Positions 53,765 through 63,730 of a stretch of 64,000 bases of DNA are shown one piece after another. Both the position numbers and the translations under genes were made by a program. Source of the DNA: Butyrivibrio sp. (lineage in GTDB: Bacteria; Bacillota; Clostridia; Lachnospirales; Lachnospiraceae); NCBI GenBank assembly GCA_017535785.1, contig JAFXTN010000037.1, positions 396,738-460,737 on the forward strand, in the 5' to 3' direction. The notes under the pieces are model-generated. The model was not told the DNA's origin. It did no database searches and saw nothing but the letters and a program-made list of their open reading frames with translations. Positions within the stretch are counted from its first letter, which is position 1. The number at the start of each line of letters is the position of its first letter.

Positions 53765-55519
53765 ATGGAAGGCATGAGTACTCAGGACATTCTTAACGGA
53801 CAGGATCTATCTACTGCAAATGTTGACGACCTTTTGGCGGCAATGAAAGCTGAAGAGAATGCCGCAGCGGCTGCTGCGAGCGCGGAGGCGGAAACCGCTG
53901 AAGCACCTGCGCCTGAAACGCCTGCAGAGGAGGCTCCAAAGCCCAAGAGAACTCGTAAGAAAGCGGCTGAGCCTACTCCTGAAGCTGAGACAGTATCTGA
54001 AGCCGATATACCCGATCTTGATGAGATAATTGCCGAAGAAAAGGCTAAAACCGCAGCAGCGGAGGCTGCTGTTGATGCTGATATTCCTGCAAGTCCCGCA
54101 GAAACCGCTGAAGCCGATGCAATGGCAGCAATGGCTGCTATGGCAGGCGAAGCAGTGGCTGAACCGGCGGCGGAAGCTGTTGATATTGATGCTATGTTGG
54201 CTGCAAGCGGAAGTGAAGCTACCGGAGCGGAGATTCCTGCGATGGAAGAACCTGCACCTGAGGCGGCGCCCGTAGACGTTGATGCTATGCTTGCCGCTAT
54301 GGCGAATGCAGAGACGGCCTCGGATGTTGATGCTCTTATGGCAGCAGCGGCGGCTGAAGCATCCGCAGAACCTGCACCTGAGGAAGCACCTGATATTACA
54401 GCAGAAATGCCTGCTGATGCTATTGCGGAGCCCGTGGCAGAAGCGCCCGCAGACGGCGCAACAGATATAGATGCGATGCTTGCGGCTATGGGAGCAAGCG
54501 ATGTTGCAAATGAAGCACTTGCACAGGCAATGCCCGAGCTCGCACCGGAAGCAGCTGCTGCAGAGGCTGCACCCGATATTGATAATTCCGCTTTGGCGGA
54601 CGACGCGCTTGATCTGGGCGCCGCACCGGCAACAGATGAGCAGGCATCTGAGTTGGAAGTACTTGGATCAGCATTGACAACAGAAGAACAGGCAGCTGAG
54701 CTTGAAGCGCTCGTAGCTGCATCGGAAGCTGCAATGCCGTCAGAAGAGCCTGCACCGGAAGCAGCACCTGATATTGCAGCAGAAGAGCCTGCACCGGAGG
54801 CTGTTCCTGATATCGCGGCAGAAGCTCTTGCAGAGCCTTCACCCGAAACAATGGAAATCCCCGATATCGAGGAGCCTGTTCTTGCAGAGCCCGTGATAGA
54901 AGAGCCTGCATTAGAGGAGCCTTCGCTCGGAGACGTTGTTGCGCAGGAGACGGCGGCAGAAGCGATTGCACCTGACGCCGGAGCTGCAGAAATACAGATG
55001 CCTGATGTGGCAGCACCTGAGGCCGGAGCGCCGGAAGCAATTGCTCCTGAGGCAGCAACTGCAGATGCAGCCGAGATGGATGCCCTTATGGCTGCAATGG
55101 CGGCTGCTGAGAGCGACGCCGCTATGGCAGAAAACGCAGGTCAGAGTCTTGATGATATCCTGAATGCGGAAGTTGATGCGCTCACAGAGCCTGTGGAAGA
55201 AGAGCCTTACGATTCCGGAATGACGATGGCAGATGCCGTTGCCGGAGCGGTTACAGATATAGAGAGCTTCCTTGATACCGAGGATTATGAATATACAGTA
55301 GTAAGCAGCGGTGCCAAGACTCTTATCATCATCAAGACCAATGAGAGTAACGCACTTGCGGTTACTTATGAAAACGGCGAATTCGAATCTCTGCAGCCCG
55401 GATACAGCAAGGAAGATAAGCGTGGCTACAGTGATATCATGAATGCCTTTGTCAAAGAGACTATCTCATCCGGAGGAAGCTTCGAGATCAAGAGGCATAA
55501 AGGCAACAAGTTCGTATAA
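53765..55519 (+). CDS. Ala/Glu/Pro-rich protein with repeated acidic short motifs
   Basis: 584 residues. Residues 1-480 are low complexity (Ala, Glu, Pro, Asp) and probably extended or disordered, with a basic patch KPKRTRKKA near 59-67. A short motif recurs: NVDDLLAAM (19), DIDAMLAAS (140), DVDAMLAAM (171), DVDALMAAA (187), DIDAMLAAM (234), EMDALMAAM (437). These resemble the EIDALL peptide at the N-terminus of FliM/FliN-type switch proteins. A folded C-terminal domain (about 483-584) contains YTVVSSGAKTLIIIKTNESNALAVTYENGEFE. No signal peptide or helix. Start 53765 follows AAAGGAG. I do not recognise the family. Confidence 0.75.
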   Translation: MEGMSTQDILNGQDLSTANVDDLLAAMKAEENAAAAAASAEAETAEAPAPETPAEEAPKPKRTRKKAAEPTPEAETVSEADIPDLDEIIAEEKAKTAAAEAAVDADIPASPAETAEADAMAAMAAMAGEAVAEPAAEAVDIDAMLAASGSEATGAEIPAMEEPAPEAAPVDVDAMLAAMANAETASDVDALMAAAAAEASAEPAPEEAPDITAEMPADAIAEPVAEAPADGATDIDAMLAAMGASDVANEALAQAMPELAPEAAAAEAAPDIDNSALADDALDLGAAPATDEQASELEVLGSALTTEEQAAELEALVAASEAAMPSEEPAPEAAPDIAAEEPAPEAVPDIAAEALAEPSPETMEIPDIEEPVLAEPVIEEPALEEPSLGDVVAQETAAEAIAPDAGAAEIQMPDVAAPEAGAPEAIAPEAATADAAEMDALMAAMAAAESDAAMAENAGQSLDDILNAEVDALTEPVEEEPYDSGMTMADAVAGAVTDIESFLDTEDYEYTVVSSGAKTLIIIKTNESNALAVTYENGEFESLQPGYSKEDKRGYSDIMNAFVKETISSGGSFEIKRHKGNKFV

Positions 55520-55530
55520 CGAAGAGTAAT

Positions 55531-55568
55531 AGGGGCTGGCTCTTAGAGAGCGAGGCCCCTCTTTTTTT
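55531..55568 (+). terminator. terminator after the Ala/Glu-rich protein gene
   Basis: AGGGGC...CTCT / AGAG...GCCCCT stem, then CTTTTTTT. Confidence 0.85.
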
Positions 55569-55701
55569 ATGCTGCATTTACGTTATTTCACATTAAATGA
55601 TAAGTTCTGTTGCTTTTTTAGATGGATTTCCATATGGAGAAATAGTAGAATATAAAAACTACACTTCAAAAGTATTGTATAGACCGCGAGAGGAAGACAA
55701 A

Positions 55702-57090
55702 ATGAAGGAAAAGAAAAGTTTATTTGGAGATTTTGCATTTTATAAAAGTGCACTTGCGATAGCAGTTCCAATTATGTTGCAGGCACTTATTCAGAACATG
55801 GTATCGCTTATAGATAATTTTATGGTCTCGGGGCTTGGAGATATCTCCATGTCCGGAGTTAACGTTGCAGGCCAGATACTGTTTGTTTTTATGGTATTTG
55901 TAAATACAATAACCATGGCAGGCGGAATCTTCCTGACACAGTTTTTCGGGGCAAAAGACAAGGTGGGAATGCAGCAGGCGTTTATATTCAAAGTGCTTTT
56001 GGGAATGTCTGCTTTCATACCGTATTTCTTTGTTTGCCGTGTTTTCCCAAGACAGGTACTGTCACTTATGCTCATAGGAAATTCACAGGCACCGCTCATC
56101 CTTGACGAAGCGGTAAGATATATACGCATAATGTTCTGGATGGGACCGTTGATGACTATGTCCGTAAGCATTGCCAGCTCCTTAAGAGACATGGGAAGAG
56201 TAAAGGCTCCGCTTGTGGTCACAGTCATAGCGACTCTGACAAATACAGTATTTAACTATATACTTATCTACGGACGCTTCGGTTTCCCTGCACTTGGTGT
56301 AAGGGGCGCAGCGGTTGCGACAGTTATCGCAAGAACTGTGGAGTTTTTGATCTTTGTAGGCATATATATCAAGGTGAAACCTGAGTTTGCCATAAGCTTA
56401 CGAGGCGGATTTAAGGTTGACTTCAGGCTCTTTGGCGAGATACTCAAGAAGGGCGCGCTCATGCTCTTTTGCGAGATGACATGGGTTATCTCCGAGACGG
56501 TAAATACCGCTATCTTCAACAGCAGAGGTGGCGCTGAGGTCGTATCCGGCATGTCGGCGAGCTTTGCGATAGCCAATCTCTTTTTCGTGGCATTCGGAGG
56601 AATCTACTCGGCAACGAGTGTCATGATAGGAAAGACGCTTGGAGAAGGAAATCTTGAAAAAGCCCGTGATCAAAAGAACTGGCTTTTATCCGGTTCGATC
56701 GTATTTGGATGTATAATGACACTGGTAGGTTTTGTTACCATTGCTCTTGTACCCGTCGTATTCGGAAGACTCAGCCCGGAGGCGGTGAGCATAACCAAGA
56801 GGATGGTAGTCGTACTTGCACTGTTCATGCCTGTTTGGGTTTATATCAACGCACAGCAGGCGGTTGCAAGATCCGGAGGAGACACCAAGATGGGCGCCGT
56901 CGGAGATGCGACAGTAACCCTTATAATACTGATGCCTATGATACTTATCCTTGGAATATACACAAGCATCGGCCCTATTCAGCTTTTTATCTACATCAAG
57001 CTTGTTGATTTTATCAAGGTGACAATATTCTATTTCTGGCTGAAAAAAGAGCGCTGGCTTAAGAACCTCGCAGAGGGACACGCCGCGTAA
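55702..57090 (+). CDS. MATE family efflux transporter
   Basis: 462-residue twelve-helix exporter. First half: ALAIAVPIMLQALIQNMVSLIDNFMVSGLG and GGIFLTQFFGAKDK. Second half: GALMLFCEMTWVISETVNTAIFNSRGG and ATSVMIGKTLGEGNLEKA. Similar to, but clearly distinct from, the MATE protein at 21593. Start 55702 follows AGAGGAAG; an earlier ATG 105 bases upstream is unlikely. The gene ends 21 bases before the ABC exporter gene with no terminator, so the two exporters form a likely operon. Confidence 0.94.
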   Translation: MKEKKSLFGDFAFYKSALAIAVPIMLQALIQNMVSLIDNFMVSGLGDISMSGVNVAGQILFVFMVFVNTITMAGGIFLTQFFGAKDKVGMQQAFIFKVLLGMSAFIPYFFVCRVFPRQVLSLMLIGNSQAPLILDEAVRYIRIMFWMGPLMTMSVSIASSLRDMGRVKAPLVVTVIATLTNTVFNYILIYGRFGFPALGVRGAAVATVIARTVEFLIFVGIYIKVKPEFAISLRGGFKVDFRLFGEILKKGALMLFCEMTWVISETVNTAIFNSRGGAEVVSGMSASFAIANLFFVAFGGIYSATSVMIGKTLGEGNLEKARDQKNWLLSGSIVFGCIMTLVGFVTIALVPVVFGRLSPEAVSITKRMVVVLALFMPVWVYINAQQAVARSGGDTKMGAVGDATVTLIILMPMILILGIYTSIGPIQLFIYIKLVDFIKVTIFYFWLKKERWLKNLAEGHAA

Positions 57091-57111
57091 ATACTTAAAA
57101 CGGAGACATAC

Positions 57112-58845
57112 ATGGATCTTATCAAGAAATTTATACCTTACTATAAACCATATATCGGAGTATTTTTGTTCGACCTTTTCTGCGCCACGGTCTTATCTGT
57201 TATAGACCTTGTTTTTCCGCAGTTTATAAGGATACTCAGAACAACACTTTTCTTGGAAGAACCCGCGATCATCATAAAGAGGATCTGGTTGATCGGACTT
57301 GTTTTGCTTGTGATGTATTTCATCAGATTCCTCTGCAGATGGTACGTGACCTATTGGGGCCATATGATGGGCGCCAAGATGGAATCGGGCATGCGAAAAG
57401 AGCTGTTTGAGCGCTTTGAAGCATTCTCTTTTTCCTACTATGACACTCACAATACCGGCGAGATGATGAGTAAGCTTGTCTCGGATCTTTTCGATATTTC
57501 CGAGCTTGCGCACCACGGCCCCGAGAATATATTTATTTCTTTTGTAAAAATAGTCGGATCGATCATTTTACTACTTCGGATAAATGTGCCGATGACGCTT
57601 TGCCTGGTCGCAGTAGTGCTTGTTATGGCTGTTTTTTCCGTAAGCCGCAACAAGAAGATGAGAGCGACATTTTCTGATAACAGGAAAAAGGTTGCCGGCA
57701 TCAATTCATCTCTTCAGGATACTCTGGGCGGTATCAAGGTCGTTAAATCCTTTACCGGTGAGGAGATCGAGGAAAAGAAATTTGATAAGAGCAACCTCGC
57801 TTTCCTTGAATCCAAAAGAGACAATTACAGGCAGATGGCTCTTTTCCATTCGGGAAACAACTTCTTTGAGGGCCTTTTGTTTGTAACTGTTATCGTTGCG
57901 GGCGGCGTGCTAATTGCCAAGAAGCAGATGTCTGTAGAGGATCTGGCTATCTATGCTCTCTACATCAACATCTTCATCAATCCCGTCAACGTACTTGTCG
58001 AGTTTACCGAGCAGCTTCAGAAGGGTCTTGCGGGCTTTGGAAGATTTTGCGAGGTTATGGATACGATGCCTGAAATCGTTGATAAAGAGGGGGCAAAAGA
58101 GCTTTCTAAGGTGGAAGGCGTTATCGACTACGAAGATGTCTCTTTTGCCTACGGAGAAGAGGACAGCGTCCTCGATCACATAAACCTTCACGTTGATAAG
58201 GGCAGAAATATAGCGATCGTCGGTCCATCCGGCGGTGGAAAGACCACGCTTTGCTCGCTTCTTCCCAGGTTCTATGATGTTACCGGCGGAAGCGTTAAGG
58301 TCGACGGGATAGATATCCGCGACGTGACGCAGAGATCGCTTCGCTCGTTTATCGGTATTGTGCAGCAGGATGTATATCTTTTTAACGGGACAGTAAGAGA
58401 GAATATTGCGTACGGTAAGCCCGATGCCACATTTGAAGAGATCAGGGAAGCTGCTGAGAAGGCGGATCTTCTTGAGTTTATCGATTCTCTTCCGAATGGC
58501 TTTGATACTCTTGTCGGTGAGCGCGGGGCAAGACTTTCCGGAGGTCAGAAGCAGAGGATAGCGATAGCAAGAGTGTTCCTTAAGAATCCTCCGATCCTTA
58601 TCCTTGATGAGGCTACGAGCGCTCTTGATAACGAGAGCGAGAGATATGTCCAGGACAGCCTTGAAAAGCTTGCCAAGGGCAGGACCACCATTACGATCGC
58701 GCATAGATTATCTACGATACTCGGCGCGGATGAGATCATTGTGCTTGGAAACAACGGCATCGAAGAGCGCGGAACGCACAAAGAGCTCGTAAAGACCGGC
58801 GGCCTGTATGAAAAGTACTACCGCATGCAGCTCGGAAAAATCTAG
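57112..58845 (+). CDS. ABC exporter, fused permease and ATPase
   Basis: 577-residue half-transporter that works as a dimer. Six membrane helices fill about residues 1-310, followed by the ATPase: IVGPSGGGKTTLCSLLPRFYD (Walker A), IGIVQQDVYLFNGTVRENIAYG (Q loop), ARLSGGQKQRIAIARVFLKNPPILILDEATSALD (signature and Walker B) and IAHRLST (H loop). There is no C39 peptidase domain. The substrate is unknown: drug, lipid or peptide. A role in exporting the peptide of the LytTR locus 6 kb upstream cannot be excluded but has no direct support. Confidence 0.95.
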   Translation: MDLIKKFIPYYKPYIGVFLFDLFCATVLSVIDLVFPQFIRILRTTLFLEEPAIIIKRIWLIGLVLLVMYFIRFLCRWYVTYWGHMMGAKMESGMRKELFERFEAFSFSYYDTHNTGEMMSKLVSDLFDISELAHHGPENIFISFVKIVGSIILLLRINVPMTLCLVAVVLVMAVFSVSRNKKMRATFSDNRKKVAGINSSLQDTLGGIKVVKSFTGEEIEEKKFDKSNLAFLESKRDNYRQMALFHSGNNFFEGLLFVTVIVAGGVLIAKKQMSVEDLAIYALYINIFINPVNVLVEFTEQLQKGLAGFGRFCEVMDTMPEIVDKEGAKELSKVEGVIDYEDVSFAYGEEDSVLDHINLHVDKGRNIAIVGPSGGGKTTLCSLLPRFYDVTGGSVKVDGIDIRDVTQRSLRSFIGIVQQDVYLFNGTVRENIAYGKPDATFEEIREAAEKADLLEFIDSLPNGFDTLVGERGARLSGGQKQRIAIARVFLKNPPILILDEATSALDNESERYVQDSLEKLAKGRTTITIAHRLSTILGADEIIVLGNNGIEERGTHKELVKTGGLYEKYYRMQLGKI

Positions 58846-58846
58846 A

Positions 58847-59022
58847 ATGATATACGAATTGCTCCATGGCAAAAGCCATTCTCGCAATTCTGCAAATATT
58901 CGGAAATCGCTGATTTGCATTGCAAACAGCTTTTTTTCATCATATTTGTTAGGGTCACTAATGCCCAAAAGTTTATTCATGCAAGCATGAAAACTTTTTG
59001 GGCATTGTGACGCCTATATCAT
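58847..59022 (+). repeat. structured repeat element, copy 2
   Basis: Second copy of the element at 40360. Outer arms ATGATATA / TATATCAT; hairpin-in-stem GAATTGC-TCC-ATGGC-AAAA-GCCAT-TCTC-GCAATTC (58856-58890); a terminator-like hairpin GCTGATTTGC / GCAAACAGC plus TTTTTTT at 58909-58937; and a long hairpin (58954-59011) with the same apex TCATGCAAGCATGA. Stem bases differ from copy 1 but remain paired. It starts 2 bases after the ABC exporter stop and ends 28 bases before the LacI gene. Confidence 0.75.
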
Positions 59023-59049
59023 AGTATAATATTATTCAGAGGCAAATAT

Positions 59050-60039
59050 ATGGTATCGATAAAAGACGTGGCCAAGGAGGCGGGAGTTGCTATTTCAACG
59101 GTCTCCAAGGTTTTAAACAACTATCCGAATGTAAGTGAAGCAACAAGGAAAAAAGTTAATGAAGTGGTGGACAGGCTCGGCTTTGTTCCCAACACCGTAG
59201 CTGCAACGCTTTCATCCAAGAAAGCCGGCAGAGTGGCGCTTCTTATACGACTCGGTCAGCGCAGTAATTCAAGAGATGAGATCAATATGCAGTATATTTC
59301 AGGTGCGGTGCACAAGGCAAAAGAGCTGCAGATGGATGTTATCACTGTTTTCATGTCCATGATAGAGGATATGACCGTTGCAGAAGTCACAAATTACTTT
59401 GTTTCACAGGGAATAAAGGGACTTATAATCTATGGCATGACGACCAAGGATAAGGTCCTTCATAAGCTCATTGAGAGTGGTAATTTCAAGATAGTTGTTG
59501 TTGATGCGCCTATGGTAAATGAGACGACATCATCGGTCAGCGTCGATCAGGCAAAGGCTCAGTACGATATAGCCAAGAAGACAATCACAGAGAATAAGAG
59601 CAAGAAGGTTCTCTATATTTCCGGAGATGAGTACGGATACGTCACCGGAGAGAGACTTGAAGGGATCAAGAAGCTCTGCGATGAAAAGAAGCTTAAGCTT
59701 ACCGTGAAAAACGGCAAGTTCTCCGAGCTTACGGCCAGAGAGATAACCATGAAATTTGCCAAGAACAATGACATAGTCGTATGCGCTTCCGACCTTATGG
59801 CTATAGGAGCCATGAAGGCACTTATTGATATGGATATATTCAGGCCGGTATGCGGTTTTGACGGCATCATGCTTATGGGCTACGTAGGAAAACAGATGAA
59901 TACCGTAAAGCAGGACTTTGCGGATATTTCAGGGATTGCCCTTGAGGAACTGGCAGGGCTTATGAACGGAGAGAAAGGCCGCAAGATAGTGGCTTCTCAT
60001 GAGCTTGTGCGAATGAAATATGAAGATATCATTTATTGA
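59050..60039 (+). CDS. LacI family transcriptional regulator
   Basis: 329 residues. N-terminal HTH and hinge: VSIKDVAKEAGVAISTVSKVLNNYPNVSEATRKKV (residues 2-36), then a periplasmic-binding-protein-like effector domain (LLIRLGQRSNSRDEINMQYISGAV ... VVCASDLMAIGAMKALIDM). The next gene is glycogen phosphorylase, whose upstream region holds two palindromes of LacI/CcpA type (core AAACGTTT). This regulator is the obvious candidate to bind them, though CcpA could also. The start follows CAGAGG by 7-8 bases. Confidence 0.93.
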   Translation: MVSIKDVAKEAGVAISTVSKVLNNYPNVSEATRKKVNEVVDRLGFVPNTVAATLSSKKAGRVALLIRLGQRSNSRDEINMQYISGAVHKAKELQMDVITVFMSMIEDMTVAEVTNYFVSQGIKGLIIYGMTTKDKVLHKLIESGNFKIVVVDAPMVNETTSSVSVDQAKAQYDIAKKTITENKSKKVLYISGDEYGYVTGERLEGIKKLCDEKKLKLTVKNGKFSELTAREITMKFAKNNDIVVCASDLMAIGAMKALIDMDIFRPVCGFDGIMLMGYVGKQMNTVKQDFADISGIALEELAGLMNGEKGRKIVASHELVRMKYEDIIY

Positions 60040-60078
60040 ATAAGGATTTCTATTCAATGTAAATTTATAAAGTTGCAC

Positions 60079-60137
60079 TTGCAGAAAACGTTTTCCTATG
60101 GTACAGTACCGATGTAGAGTTTTGGAAAACGTTTTCC
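60079..60137 (+). promoter_or_regulatory. glgP promoter with two LacI-type operators
   Basis: Promoter TTGCAG (60079), 17 bases, TACAGT (60102). Operator 1 GAAAACGTTTTC (60084-60095) lies within the promoter spacer; operator 2 GGAAAACGTTTTCC (60124-60137) lies just after the expected transcription start. Their centres are 41 bp apart, about four helical turns, which favours binding on one face or looping. Repression by a LacI-family protein is the natural reading. Confidence 0.75.
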
Positions 60138-60174
60138 GAAATCAATTTACCTGATTTAGAGAGGAGAAGAAAAA

Positions 60175-62481
60175 ATGTCCAAGCACACGAATATGCAGCG
60201 CGACGTATTGGTTCTCAATCTTGAGGAGCAGCTTGACGGAATTGCAGGAGAATTATTTGGAAAAACACTTAAGGAATGCACAGATAAGGAGACATACTAT
60301 GTGCTTCTTGAGATGACTACACGTCTTATGGACGTTACTGAACTTAGTAACGGCGAGAAGAAGATTTACTACATTTCAATGGAGTTCCTTATCGGTAAAC
60401 TTCTTTCCAATAATCTTATAAATTTACGTGTATACGACAGGGTTAATGCCATCCTTGAAAAGAACGGCAAATCCCTTGCACAGATAGAGGAGTGCGAGCC
60501 CGAGCCTTCACTTGGAAACGGCGGACTTGGAAGACTTGCGGCATGCTTCCTTGATTCCATCGCTACACTCGGACTTTCCGGAGAGGGAATCGGACTTTGC
60601 TATCACTACGGACTTTTCAAGCAGGTATTTAAAGATCACCTTCAGAATGCGGAAAAGAATGACTGGATCGAGGATATGAACTGGCTTGAGAAGACGGATA
60701 CCACCTTCGAAGTTTCTTTTGGCAAGAAAAAGGTCGTATCAAGGCTCTACAATATGAACATCGCGGGCTACGATACAGGTGTTAACAAGCTTCGTCTTTT
60801 TGATATTGAGAGCATTGATGAAAGCCTCGTTAAAAAGGGCATCGATTTCGACAAGACCAAGATCGAAAAGAATCTTACTCTTTTCCTCTATCCCGATGAT
60901 TCGGATGAGGCCGGTAATTTACTTAGAATATATCAGGAGTATTTCCTTGTTTCCAACGCGGCTCAGCTTATTTTGAGAGAGCAGAAGGAGCGTCAGTACG
61001 ACCTTCATGAGCTTCACAATCATGCGGTTATTCAGATCAACGATACGCATCCTACAATGATAATCCCCGAGCTTATCAGGATTCTCGTTGAGGATAAGGC
61101 GTTTAACATTGACGAAGCGATAAGCGTTGTAAGTAAGACCTGCGCTTACACCAACCACACAATCCTTGCCGAGGCGCTCGAGACATGGCCTCTCGCATAC
61201 ATGGAGAAGGTTGTTCCGCAGCTCGTTCCGTATATAAAAGAGCTTGATAAGAGAGTTAAGGCTAAGCACAAGAACCCCAAGGTTCATATCATTGACAAGG
61301 ATAAAAAGGTTCACATGGCCTTTATCGATATCCACTACGGCTTCTCAATCAACGGTGTTGCCGCTATTCATACTGATATCCTTAAGGACAGTGAGCTCAA
61401 TGACTTCTACAAGATCTATCCCGAGAAGTTCAATAATAAGACCAACGGTATCACCTTCAGAAGATGGCTTATGTCCTGCAACCATCCGCTTACCGATTTC
61501 CTTTCAAAGACGATCGGCGACGGCTTCAAGAAGGACGCACTTAAGCTTGAAAAGCTCCTTGATCATATTGATGAACAGGAAGTCCTTGATGAGCTCGATT
61601 CCATAAAGAAGGGCAAGAAAAAAGAGCTTGCTGAGTATCTTAAGAAGCATGAAAATGTCGAGGTTGATCCCGATTCAATCTTCGATATTCAGGTTAAGAG
61701 ACTTCATGAGTACAAGAGACAGCAGATGAATGCTCTTTATATTATTCACAAGTATCTTGAGATCAAGGGCGGCAAGAAGCCTACACGCCCGATCACATTT
61801 ATCTTCGGCGCCAAGGCTGCACCTGCTTATGTTATAGCAAAAGACATCATTCACCTCATTCTTGTTCTTTCCGAGATCGTGAACAACGATCCCGATGTAA
61901 ACAAGTACATGAAGGTTATCATGGTTGAGAACTACAACGTTACTTACGCAGAGAAGCTTATCCCTGCGTGTGATGTTTCTGAGCAGATCTCACTTGCATC
62001 AAAGGAAGCTTCCGGAACAAGTAACATGAAGTTCATGCTTAACGGTGCGGTCACACTCGGAACCGATGACGGAGCCAACGTGGAGATCCATGAGCTTGTA
62101 GGAGATGACAATATCTACATTTTCGGAGTAAAGGCCGATGAAGTTATTAAGCACTACAAGAAAGCCGATTACGTATCCAAGGACTATTATAAAAAGAGTC
62201 CTGTGATAAAAGAGGCTGTGGATTTCATTGTAAGTAAGAAGTGCCTTGCGGTCGGTCACAAGGAGAACCTTGAAAGACTCTACAAAGAGCTCATAAACAA
62301 AGATTGGTTCATGACACTTTTGGATCTTGAGAGCTATATCAAGAAAAAGGATGAGATCTTTGCAGATTATGAGAACCGCGATAAGTGGAAGAAGATGATG
62401 CTTACAAATATCGCCAAGGCAGGCTACTTCTCATCGGACAGAACGATAAACGATTACAATAAAGACATTTGGCATTTATGA
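60175..62481 (+). CDS. glgP: glycogen/starch/alpha-glucan phosphorylase
   Basis: 768-residue GT35 phosphorylase releasing glucose 1-phosphate from storage or dietary alpha-glucan. Conserved blocks: [77 protein letters not shown] and [20 protein letters not shown], which contains the PLP-binding Lys. Somewhat shorter than many bacterial forms (about 800). GAGAGGAG precedes the start by 7-8 bases. Two LacI-type operators upstream indicate catabolite or specific repression. Confidence 0.96.
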   Translation: MSKHTNMQRDVLVLNLEEQLDGIAGELFGKTLKECTDKETYYVLLEMTTRLMDVTELSNGEKKIYYISMEFLIGKLLSNNLINLRVYDRVNAILEKNGKSLAQIEECEPEPSLGNGGLGRLAACFLDSIATLGLSGEGIGLCYHYGLFKQVFKDHLQNAEKNDWIEDMNWLEKTDTTFEVSFGKKKVVSRLYNMNIAGYDTGVNKLRLFDIESIDESLVKKGIDFDKTKIEKNLTLFLYPDDSDEAGNLLRIYQEYFLVSNAAQLILREQKERQYDLHELHNHAVIQINDTHPTMIIPELIRILVEDKAFNIDEAISVVSKTCAYTNHTILAEALETWPLAYMEKVVPQLVPYIKELDKRVKAKHKNPKVHIIDKDKKVHMAFIDIHYGFSINGVAAIHTDILKDSELNDFYKIYPEKFNNKTNGITFRRWLMSCNHPLTDFLSKTIGDGFKKDALKLEKLLDHIDEQEVLDELDSIKKGKKKELAEYLKKHENVEVDPDSIFDIQVKRLHEYKRQQMNALYIIHKYLEIKGGKKPTRPITFIFGAKAAPAYVIAKDIIHLILVLSEIVNNDPDVNKYMKVIMVENYNVTYAEKLIPACDVSEQISLASKEASGTSNMKFMLNGAVTLGTDDGANVEIHELVGDDNIYIFGVKADEVIKHYKKADYVSKDYYKKSPVIKEAVDFIVSKKCLAVGHKENLERLYKELINKDWFMTLLDLESYIKKKDEIFADYENRDKWKKMMLTNIAKAGYFSSDRTINDYNKDIWHL

Positions 62482-62498
62482 TGCATTTGATCTAAGCG

Positions 62499-62545
62499 GG
62501 CTATCCATAGATTAAATCTATGGATAGCCTATTATATTTTATATT
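62499..62545 (+). terminator. terminator of glgP
   Basis: 15-bp near-perfect palindrome GGCTATCCATAGATT / AATCTATGGATAGCC followed by T/A-rich sequence (TATTATATTTTAT). Confidence 0.7.
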
Positions 62546-62614
62546 ATACCTACTGATGCGATAGGCTTATACTCATCTCATTAAACTGGCAACTATTGGA
62601 AGGAGACAACATAG

Positions 62615-63730
62615 ATGAGTAAGATTCAGACACCATATCGTTATGACTTTGTAGGAAGCTTTTTAAGGCCTCAGGCACTTAAGGATGCCAAGGCTTCTTT
62701 TCAGGAAGGAAAGATCACACAGGAAGAGTACGACAAGATAGTAAATGATGAGATCACCAAGGTAGTAGCCAAGCAGAAAGAGCTTGGATATCACATAATC
62801 ACTGACGGAGAGTTCAGAAGAACCTTCTGGCACCTCGATTTCATGTGGGGATTTGAAGGCGTTGAGCACAAGGCAACAGGAAACGGAGTTCCCTTTAACG
62901 GAGAGCTCGCTGTTCTTGACGACACATATCTTGTAGGAAAGATCAAAGCAAAGGCACATCCCTTTGTTGAGTACTTCAAATTCCTCAAGCAGTTTGAAGA
63001 TGAAAATACAGTAGCAAAGTACACGATCCCTGCGCCTGCACAGACTTTCCAGCAGATGATCGTACCTGCAAACTTTGAGAGAACAAGACAGTTCTATCCC
63101 GACAACAAGGAGCTTATCAAGGACGTTGCGGCAGCTTACAGAGACGTTATCAAGCAGTTTTACGATGCGGGCTGCAGAAACCTTCAGTTCGATGACTGCA
63201 CATGGGGAGCAATCGTCGGAGACGCCGCTAAGCTCAGATACAAATCACTTGGCATAGATCTTGAAGAAGTACAGGATCAGCTTCTTGAAGTTAATAACCT
63301 TGCACTTGAAGGAAAGCCTGCCGACATGGTTATCACATCACATATCTGCAGAGGTAACTATCATTCAACATATTTCACAAGCGGTCCTTACGACACAGTA
63401 GCGGATCACGTATTTGCAAAAGAGAATGTGAATGCTCTTTTCCTTGAGTATGATGATGAGAGATCCGGCGGCTTCGCACCTCTTTCCAAGGTATCGGATG
63501 ATAAGAAAGTAGTACTCGGCCTTATCACAACAAAGTCACCCGTCCTTGAAGACAAGGAAAAAGTGATCGCAAGAATCCACGAGGCAGCAAAGTACATCCC
63601 GCTCGATCGCTTATATTTAAGCCCTCAGTGCGGCTTCGCATCCTGCGAGATCGGCAACAAACTCACAGAAGAAGAGCAGTGGGCTAAACTCAAACTCGTA
63701 AAAGAAATCGCCGAAGAAGTCTGGGGATAA
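62615..63730 (+). CDS. cobalamin-independent methionine synthase-like protein (MetE C-terminal type, YxjG/YxjH-like)
   Basis: 371-residue methyltransferase-like protein comprising only the catalytic half of MetE. Opening RYDFVGSFLRPQALKDA, GYHIITDGEFRRTFWHLDFMWG, LQFDDCTWG, then the zinc ligands SHICRGN (His and Cys) and SPQCGFASCE (Cys). Such short homologues (Bacillus YxjG/YxjH) make methionine using an uncertain methyl donor. It lacks the N-terminal folate-binding half of MetE. GGAAGGAG precedes the start by 8 bases. No S-box or T-box is present in the 85-base upstream region. Confidence 0.92.
   Translation: MSKIQTPYRYDFVGSFLRPQALKDAKASFQEGKITQEEYDKIVNDEITKVVAKQKELGYHIITDGEFRRTFWHLDFMWGFEGVEHKATGNGVPFNGELAVLDDTYLVGKIKAKAHPFVEYFKFLKQFEDENTVAKYTIPAPAQTFQQMIVPANFERTRQFYPDNKELIKDVAAAYRDVIKQFYDAGCRNLQFDDCTWGAIVGDAAKLRYKSLGIDLEEVQDQLLEVNNLALEGKPADMVITSHICRGNYHSTYFTSGPYDTVADHVFAKENVNALFLEYDDERSGGFAPLSKVSDDKKVVLGLITTKSPVLEDKEKVIARIHEAAKYIPLDRLYLSPQCGFASCEIGNKLTEEEQWAKLKLVKEIAEEVWG

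Noticed and set aside
54486-55058. Long open frames on the minus strand and in other frames within the Ala/Glu-rich gene
   Set aside because: They mirror GC-biased repetitive codons of the real gene and give Leu/Gln/Arg-rich nonsense without start signals.
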